From Silene noctiflora (lineage: Eukaryota; Streptophyta; Magnoliopsida; Caryophyllales; Caryophyllaceae), in the NCBI GenBank assembly GCA_009801015.1, contig VHZZ01000316.1:131487-153344 (forward strand): a stretch of 21,858 nucleotides of DNA, given 5' to 3'. Below, one piece after another: positions 9,156 to 21,858 of the stretch. A program made the translations under genes and the position numbers. The notes beneath the pieces were generated by a model. It worked only from the letters and a program-made list of their open reading frames with translations. It was not told the origin of the DNA and ran no database searches. Position 1 is the first letter of the stretch, and each line of letters starts with the position of its first letter.

Positions 9156-10233
9156 TTGAAATAATGTCTAAAAATAAAATAATTGTCATTTTGGTTTGGA
9201 ATGCAACTTAATTGTGGAAATGGTGTCTAACTAGGTTAGGATATTCCTAACCTAAGACCAAACCAATTTTACCCACCTATCATCATTTTCACACGCTGAC
9301 CCACTATTGATACCGCCTCTTCTACCGAACCCGACCCTGCCCACCCTAACCCACTAACGCTACCACCAAACACCATCCATACCATAACTACGTTCCACAA
9401 CATTTACATGTCGACTTTCACAGCGGAGCCCACAATCGCCTCTCCCCTGCTCATCACACTCGGCACCCTCCCAGGTCAACACCAACCACGCTCTATGCTC
9501 GTCTCTACCGACGACGACCTCCATCCACCACCATGCTTAACTGTCCTGGACTCCCAAACCTGCTCCATTTATTCGTTCATATATAAAAATTGACATCACT
9601 AAAAGCAACATTTAACTACAATATCTAACAATTGATTACAAATTCTACAATTTTAATTCCTTGGCACCTTGTTCCCTCTTTTTCCATCTACCCCTTCTTC
9701 ATTTTTACAAATGTTGAAGTCACATGGTGAAAGCGACAACGAAAGCTAAAGAAATGTTTGGAATTGGACTGTCCTTGCCCATATGAAAGGTGTGAGCTTT
9801 TTTGAAGTAACAATTTTCGAATGATAGCTTGAAGGAGAGGTGAGAACGGGGCGGTCGTGAAGGATGTGATGGTTGCTTGTTGGTACTTGTAGAGAAAATT
9901 TATTTGTAAGGGAGGGTGACTGTGAAGAGGATGGCCAGGTGGTGCTTGGTCGCCAAAAATCAGCGAGTGAGGTGGTGGGGTTAGGGTAACGGTGAGATAG
10001 AAATGGGGGTTGACGGTGGTAGTGGTGGTGGTGGGGTTAGGTCGTTATTGTGGTGGTGCTAATGGTGGCTAATTGGCAAAGTGGAAGATGATGGCGAAGG
10101 GTAGGATGAAGTAATGACGTGGGGGGTCAAAATGTTTAGGTTTGGAATACTCAAACCTAGGTGGACACTACTGACAAATAGGTTTCATTCCGAACAAAAA
10201 TGATAATTACTTTACTTCTGAACATTATTTCAA
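9156..10233. mobile_element. Foldback-type DNA element with long inverted repeats
   Basis: The left arm (about 9156-9259) and the reverse complement of the right arm (about 10125-10233) align along their length: TTGAAATAATGT, then AATTGTCATTTTGG against AATTATCATTTTTG, then GGAATG, then a subterminal palindrome and ACCTAA. Each arm holds its own small palindrome: AGGTTAGGA-TAT-TCCTAACCT at 9233-9253 and AGGTTTG...CAAACCT at 10138-10158. Inside the arms the left is C-rich (9300-9560) and the right G-rich (9940-10125), so the whole element may fold back. Long inverted repeats of this kind occur in non-autonomous Mutator-like elements, but I could not identify a 9-bp target duplication. No transposase is present. 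Confidence 0.6.
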
Positions 10234-10259
10234 AAAATGATTATATTGCATGCCTAAAT

Positions 10260-10530
10260 AATAAAAGTAACTCCGTTAGTAGTGAAAAGAATTGTAGTAA
10301 CATTATTAGATATAGTAATGTGATAATAATCACTCATTTGAATAGTCAAAATAACAATATTAACATCGAGCGTGCGTAGCTAAAGTAATAGAAGTAACAA
10401 CGGGAGTAGTTAAATTATCAATATTAATGCGGCTTTAGTGAAAGTAACAATAATTTCGGCAGAAGTAGTGACAGTAACAATAATAATAACGAATGTAATA
10501 AAAGTAACAATACTAACAACAAAAGAAAGT
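10260..10530. repeat. Degenerate AGTAACAATAAT low-complexity tract
   Basis: Variants of AAAGTAACAATAATAA recur irregularly, for example near 10266, 10393, 10441, 10472 and 10501, separated by 25-50 bp of related A/T/G-rich sequence. This looks like decayed minisatellite or simple-repeat DNA rather than a gene. Confidence 0.5.
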
Positions 10531-11114
10531 ATATATGAACAATAAGCTAACCAATCGATTTAAGTAAAATATTAATAACAGGAGTAGTAAATTTGTCTCA
10601 TAATTTATTTTATCGTAATTTTAAGAAATGTCATAGAAAAATATATTAATGATAAATTTATGAGTTATGCAACTATAAAATAGTTTTATGTAATTGAAAA
10701 TAAATTTTAATGCTAAATAGAGGCAGTTCGGGCGGGCCTGACACCAATACTAGTTTAAAACTAAAATCTCAAATACAACTGAATAAAAAAATTAATTATT
10801 TTTTTTATAATAAAGTTTATAATCTCAAACCAAAATCAATTTGATAAAGATTTTTTTTTTAAAATAGCATACCCGTGAAATTTTGCACGAGTTTAAAACT
10901 AATATGTCTAAAGGTCACCAATTACACGTGTTGGCCCTGCTCAACATGCTCTTCCGGCCCTCTCTCACAAGGCCTGCCCAGCCCGATCCTTCCATCTGGT
11001 GGCCCGTTGATCACTTGGGTCGAATCGAGGTTCATAATTTCGAGCTAAGCCCACCCTTGACTAGCCTAAGGCCTGCTCAATATCGACTATCACTAAAAAC
11101 GGCCCAGCCAGCAC
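10531..11114. other. Intergenic DNA with a GC-rich block, no gene supported
   Basis: An AT-rich part up to about 10860 is followed by a GC-rich block (10910-11114) rich in GGCCTGCCCAG and GGCCC words. An open frame of 78 codons at 10883-11119 has no recognisable motif and runs into LTR B, so it is not called. The phrase TAGTTTAAAACTA near 10751-10763 recurs in part near 10892 (GAGTTTAAAACTAAT), suggesting an unplaced repeat. Confidence 0.4.
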
Positions 11115-11115
11115 T

Positions 11116-11173
11116 GTAACACCCCCACACTCCAAGTGCCTTACCAAGGCCACCTCGAGTATAAAGGTGCTAC
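11116..11173 (-). repeat. Terminal LTR hairpin, copy B
   Basis: Position 11116 pairs with 11173 and so on inwards to about 11137 with 11152. One position is unpaired (11133/11156). The other plus-strand mismatches (for example 11124/11165 and 11128/11161) become G-U pairs on the minus strand, which is the sense strand of this LTR. Confidence 0.65.
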
Positions 11174-11502
11174 CATCTCGGTTTCCCGAGGCAATGTATA
11201 TCATTAGACAATAAAGAAACATCATTTAAATAAGTAGTTAAGGTGATTACAACATTGATCAAACTGTCTAACAAAATACAACTGAAAACAAAGTCTCAAA
11301 AACCAACTACTACAGACTCGAACACAGCGGAAGACTCTCTTAACACTTCGTGGTGACACCCCCAGCTATCCCATGCGCATCATCTCATACCTGCTCAACA
11401 ACTGCTCACTATCCCCGAATGGATCACCACAGTTTTTAAAACAATTAAACGGGGTCAGTTACTGCATACACAAAATACGAAACAAGGTACACACACGAGC
11501 AT

Positions 11503-11522
11503 ACACACACACACACACACAC
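11503..11522. repeat. (AC)10 microsatellite
   Basis: Ten uninterrupted AC units lie inside LTR B. LTR A has no equivalent run at the matching place, so it probably expanded after insertion. Confidence 0.9.
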
Positions 11523-12328
11523 AATCCACCAACTCCGCCACATCTCCACATCACTCCGCATCACTGACTACACACACAAGGTGTGTAGCCCTGCCAGTGG
11601 GGGACCGCAGCCGTTCCCACCTAAGTCCGCTCATCAATCCGAGCGAAAACCCTAGTTCATTAATGTGCACATCCCCTCCCGTGGCGGGTTCCACGGAGGG
11701 CGAATCAAGGGCATGAAGTCACTCCCGCGAGTGACTCCACTCAGCCGAGAACGCATCTCGCATCATACTCCAATCACCACCTCCATCATACCGTCACATC
11801 ATACAACACAAACATATATACATCATACAAACACAATAACCAATTACTATCAATATCAACATAACCGCATAACGAACAACCAACAATCATCTTACAATTA
11901 TGTATACAATAACCGAGTAGGGAAACCCTACCTTTTCGCATTCCGCTATGACTGCAGCCAATCATACAATTGTACAAGCATATCACATCGTCACCTACAA
12001 CAACAATCAATAACTACACATCATAAACTGGTTTCTACCCATAACCCCCAAATCTCCCAAATTAGGGTTTAACCAACATTAACGGAACAACACAAAAACG
12101 ATACTAGGATCTTACCCACGAGACAAGGATCAACATGATGCAAACGACGCTGAAAACCACCGACTCAAGCTTCGGGATTTGCAAATAATGCGAGTGTACA
12201 AAGCAACGATCTTTTGAGAGGTTTTCTTGTGAAAGTTTGAGTTACAAAGTAATGAAATGTCGTCGATTGAAATAAATTCTTAAACTCGCGTTATTAACAA
12301 AACCCAACTTAACCGGCCCGCATAAGAA

Positions 12329-12473
12329 CTTACTCGATCGAGTAAGTATGTTACTCGATCGAGTGACCCTTACTCGATCGAGTGCTCCTTACTCGATCGA
12401 GTACCACACTTCCAGACTCTGACTTAAAAAGACACAGACTTACTTGACAGAGTAAGTCCTACTCGGTCGAGTC
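12329..12473 (-). repeat. Palindrome cluster in U3 of LTR B
   Basis: A perfect 18-bp palindrome CTTACTCGATCGAGTAAG is at 12329-12346. Three more TTACTCGATCGAGT units follow at about 20-bp spacing (from 12351, 12370 and 12389), then two decayed ones near 12442 and 12460. The outer bases differ from the LTR A copy (CTTAC..GTAAG against GTTAC..GTAAC), yet stay palindromic. Confidence 0.8.
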
Positions 12474-12503
12474 ATTAAAGGCAGGGAAAACCGTAGTATT
12501 ACA

Positions 12504-12890
12504 GTCTTCCCTCCTTAAAAGGAACTTTGTCCCCAAAGTTCGACCCATACACATAAAAACACGATCTAAGAGACACAAAAATAACAGACACAACACAACT
12601 CCACATACAACCACAGCCATCTATACCACCACCACCCTGCATACTCATACTCGAATCAACTCACCAAACATCACACCAACCAACAACGTGAACAACACCA
12701 ACATGATCCATAACATAAATAAACTCCCAAAACACAANTTCACTTACTCAACAAATGCCGCTAACTCTGTCTTAGAAACATACCATCCACTAACAAATCC
12801 AATACCAAGACGATTCACCAAGCTAAGTCAACCACCAAAACGGAATGTTATAAGCACGCTACTCCACAATGGTCGAATCAGGGCCGACTA
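12504..12890 (-). mobile_element. Internal remnant of the element of LTR B, with polypurine tract
   Basis: The minus strand reads a perfect 8-bp inverted repeat GAACTTTG-GGGA-CAAAGTTC (12522-12541), then TTTTAAGGAGGGAAGAC, then the LTR. This arrangement is familiar from the 3' ends of chromovirus-like plant gypsy elements, where it lies behind the integrase frame. No coding sequence is left. The undetermined base is at 12738. The right edge is uncertain; it may extend to a small CTAGGCT-G-AGCCTAG palindrome at 12888-12902. Confidence 0.5.
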
Positions 12891-13183
12891 GGCTGAGCCT
12901 AGCCTACCGTCGAATAAGTTTAGCCCGATCTTAAACCGACTCGTGACCAAATCATGGATTCATGTCAATGACATTTCCTTGTAAAGAAAAAATTGAATGA
13001 AAATGAGTCAATCATAAACTTGACATGAAGAAGTAGTGAAGAACCATCTAGAAAAATAGAACACCTTAAAACTCAGAAAGTCACACTCACTCTTAAACCC
13101 CTCCAATTGACCAATTGCAAACCCCTAATTTCAACTCTTAAACCCTAATCAGCTTCATTCTCCATTTTCTCCCTCATTTCGCA
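12891..13183 (+). promoter_or_regulatory. Promoter and 5' leader region of the chaperonin gene
   Basis: This stretch between the LTR remnant and the ATG must hold the promoter unless transcription starts in the LTR. Visible features are the heat-shock-element-like triplet at 13041-13053 and a telo-box AAACCCTAA at 13140-13148, with near copies at about 13095 and 13119. The telo-box is common in 5' leaders of plant genes for translation and organelle biogenesis. No convincing TATA box was found, and the transcription start is unknown. Confidence 0.5.
13041..13053 (+). promoter_or_regulatory. Heat-shock-element-like site
   Basis: GAA-CC-ATC-TA-GAA has the alternating 5-bp spacing of the heat shock factor site nGAAnnTTCnnGAAn. 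One base is off (ATC in place of TTC). Two more GAA triplets flank it (13038-13040 and 13059-13061). It lies 131-143 bp before the ATG. A single imperfect site can occur by chance; the spacing and the gene's identity make it plausible. Confidence 0.4.
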
Positions 13184-20176
<6,993 letters not shown>

Positions 20177-20929
20177 TAGTTTGAGTTATGTACTCGTGTA
20201 GAACTAGCTCTCAATCCTCTCATGCACCCTTCGACTACAGACTAGAAGAGTTTCTAAAGATTTTGCCGGCAAACATAAATCCTATTTCAAATTGAAGGAG
20301 TCATTATATAATTTACTTGGTTCTTGATTAAGGAATACAGTACTTCGTTTTGTTCTTATAAATATACCTCAGGCGTCCTGAATCGTTAGTTGATGCTTTG
20401 ATTTACCATTTTATTGTTTGATCATCGTAACCATTTTGTACTCAGATGCGCATTATAATGTTTTATAGATATAGCCACAATACTCAGGAAGTCTGTGTAT
20501 CGTGACCTACAGTATATTACAAGTGTTTAACCTTTCGCGTCTGTGTCCCATTGGCCATTGCCCGTGTATTTTGATGACGACGACATGATATACGATTTTA
20601 TTGTCATATTATCTCAATTGCAGTCACTGGTACCAATGTACCATGGCAAGTAAGCCATGGTCCTTGGACGAAGGCACACATCGCAAGTTCACAATTAGTT
20701 ATAATACGGTGGCGCATTGAAACACATGTTAGGGATATTGAATATGACTTCAACAAAACCACATAAAGAAGTATAATTCATAGAACTTGTGTATAGACTT
20801 GTGCTGACAGAATCAAAGCTAATACTCACTAGATTCCATATTTCCATTTATGTCCTTTTTTTCCTTGAATATTCAACTTTGCGGTTATTTTCTCACAATG
20901 ACGTTGTTTGATAAATGGCATATTAGGTG
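20177..20929 (+). other. 3' untranslated region and downstream flank of the chaperonin gene
   Basis: There is no open frame or RNA gene. The transcript should end in the first few hundred bases. AT-rich stretches such as TTATAAATATACC near 20357 could serve as weak polyadenylation signals, but no AATAAA with good context stands out. Confidence 0.5.
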
Positions 20930-21230
20930 AAATTAGTATATTTCGGCTTTAATAGTAGATTGACCAATCAATCTACTAATTTCATGTGTTTGGTACTTTG
21001 GTTAATAACATATTCAGATAGCATATTGACCGGAATTTACTATTATTGAATATGCTGCTAATAGCAGCATATTGTAAAAATATATTCATTTTATACATGA
21101 AAATGACAAATTGTTCTATAATCTGCTAATTACCAAACACGTTTTCTTAATTCTACTAATTTAATTTGATGTCAAACCTACCACTGAAATCTGCTAACGG
21201 GTTTTGAAATCTGCTTGGTTGATCTGCATT
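20930..21230. repeat. Hairpin-rich, MITE-like stretch
   Basis: It contains two perfect hairpins: TAGTAGATTGA-CCAA-TCAATCTACTA (20953-20978) and AATATGCTGCT-AAT-AGCAGCATATT (21049-21073). GTGTTTGGTA on the left (near 20986) faces its inverted copy TACCAAACAC on the right (near 21131). TCTACTAATTT-type words occur on both sides. This looks like a foldback MITE, possibly hAT-like given the CCAAACAC word, but no target duplication was identified. Confidence 0.4.
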
Positions 21231-21858
21231 GTTCCCGTCCATCTGATTAGGTGTTCCCCTTTCCCCTCGTCCCTTCTCCCACCTTTCGGTCCCACTTCCG
21301 GTGTCACTAGTGTCTGTCAGTGTCGTCCTCTTGGTTAGCCTTGTTGCATGTAAGGCGGTGGTCCTGAGAGGTTTTGTTTGGTGAAGTGGGTGTCTTTTGT
21401 TGGTTTATTTGGTGTCTACCGGGCCAACTGCGTCTTTCGTGAAGTGTCCGATGAGTGTCGTTTTCTTAACCTGGAGTAAGGTTATGGTTTTTCGGGGTTT
21501 CTTATGTTTGAGATGTGCTTGGTGCCTTGGTTGGGTGAAGTTGGGTTTGGCAGTGATGTTGGTTGTGTCGGATGTGGTGGCATCCACCTCTATCTAATGT
21601 TTAATCTTCATTTACTGTGCTTGTTGTTATCACAAATAATAACCTTCTATAGATTTATCTTAATGTCTTTTCCATGGATTTTTGGGGTGTCCTGTCCTCT
21701 CATCCATGGTTTTTTTGCTTTAGTTAATTCGCTTTTAGTCCTAATAAATCTCAATTATGAGGCTCTTGTAGGGTAATATCCGTATAAAACCCTAATTTTA
21801 AAGGATTATAACATAAAATTTGCCCTGCGATTTATAGTCATAAACGAAAAACAATGTA
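21231..21858. other. Right end of window, no gene supported
   Basis: The sequence is G/T-rich up to about 21600, then AT-rich. Open frames of 60-90 codons occur on both strands but overlap each other and show no known motif, signal or splice pattern. It could be flank of a gene or element outside the window. Confidence 0.4.

Larger units (their letters stand above)
11115..12503 (-). mobile_element. 3' LTR of a truncated Ty3/gypsy-type element (LTR B)
   Basis: The plus strand begins TGTAACACCC (11115) and ends GTATTACA (12503), so the minus-strand LTR reads TGTAATAC...GGGGGTGTTACA, 1389 bp. Directly upstream in its own sense is a purine tract, AAGGAGGGAAGAC (12504-12516), which marks this as the 3' LTR. 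It is a homologue of LTR A, with the same ends, shared inner blocks, U3 palindromes and terminal hairpin. It contains an (AC)10 microsatellite at 11503-11522. Its end nearest the chaperonin gene is about 680 bp before that gene's ATG. The 5' LTR and almost all internal sequence are missing. Confidence 0.75.

Noticed and set aside
9408..9593. 61-codon open frame MSTFTAEPT
   Set aside because: It lies in the C-rich left interior of the foldback element. No known motif is seen and its composition explains the lack of stops.
10883..11119. 78-codon open frame ending in LTR B
   Set aside because: It runs across the LTR boundary and has no recognisable domain.
11665..12072. 135-codon open frame
   Set aside because: It is fully within LTR B, is His/Thr/Ile-rich low-complexity sequence, and has no counterpart open frame in LTR A.
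12329..12473. CRISPR-like array
   Set aside because: The repeats are 14-bp palindromes with irregular short spacers inside a plant LTR; no cas genes, and the genome is eukaryotic.
21397..21776. Overlapping open frames on both strands near the right edge
   Set aside because: They are short and mutually overlapping with no motif; G/T-rich sequence has few stops by chance.

Overview
The window looks like nuclear DNA of a flowering plant, most likely a eudicot. It holds one split gene with 18 coding exons and GT-AG introns, set in a wide field of decayed plant transposable elements. The species cannot be fixed from the sequence; one base (12738) is undetermined.

Left part (1-3725). The 3' end of a Ty3/gypsy-type LTR (1-151) is inserted in a degenerate Ty1-copia element. 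The copia element is in two opposed halves: gag, protease and integrase on the minus strand (152-2541), then the end of reverse transcriptase, RNase H and a short 3' LTR on the plus strand (2605-3725). The gag start codon lies next to the truncated reverse transcriptase, which suggests an inversion inside the element.

Middle part (3726-12980). There is no convincing host gene here. It holds a solo LTR (5677-7035) with a near-perfect 5-bp target duplication, the 3' end of a plus-strand LTR (up to 8626), a Stowaway-like MITE (8814-9009), a foldback element of about 1.1 kb with arms of about 105 bp (9156-10233), an AGTAACAATAAT-type low-complexity tract, and a minus-strand 3' LTR (11115-12503) with its polypurine tract and a remnant of internal DNA. 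The four gypsy-type LTR ends belong to one broad family. All four share a terminal stem-loop whose pairing is kept although its bases differ.

Right part (13184-20176). An intact gene for a mitochondrial chaperonin 60 (571 residues) most closely resembles the Arabidopsis HSP60-3A type. It has a mitochondrial presequence, the ATP-site aspartates and the cpn60 signature. Unusual points are a GC-AG intron (intron 9), an intron 2 built from repeated blocks that include a duplicated splice acceptor, a C-terminus without the Gly-Gly-Met tail, and a heat-shock-element-like triplet about 140 bp before the ATG. From 20177 to the end there is 3' flank and a hairpin-rich, MITE-like stretch, but no further gene that can be supported.

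No new multi-gene system is visible. The most interesting signals are the covarying LTR hairpin, the inverted copia element and the repeat-built intron 2.
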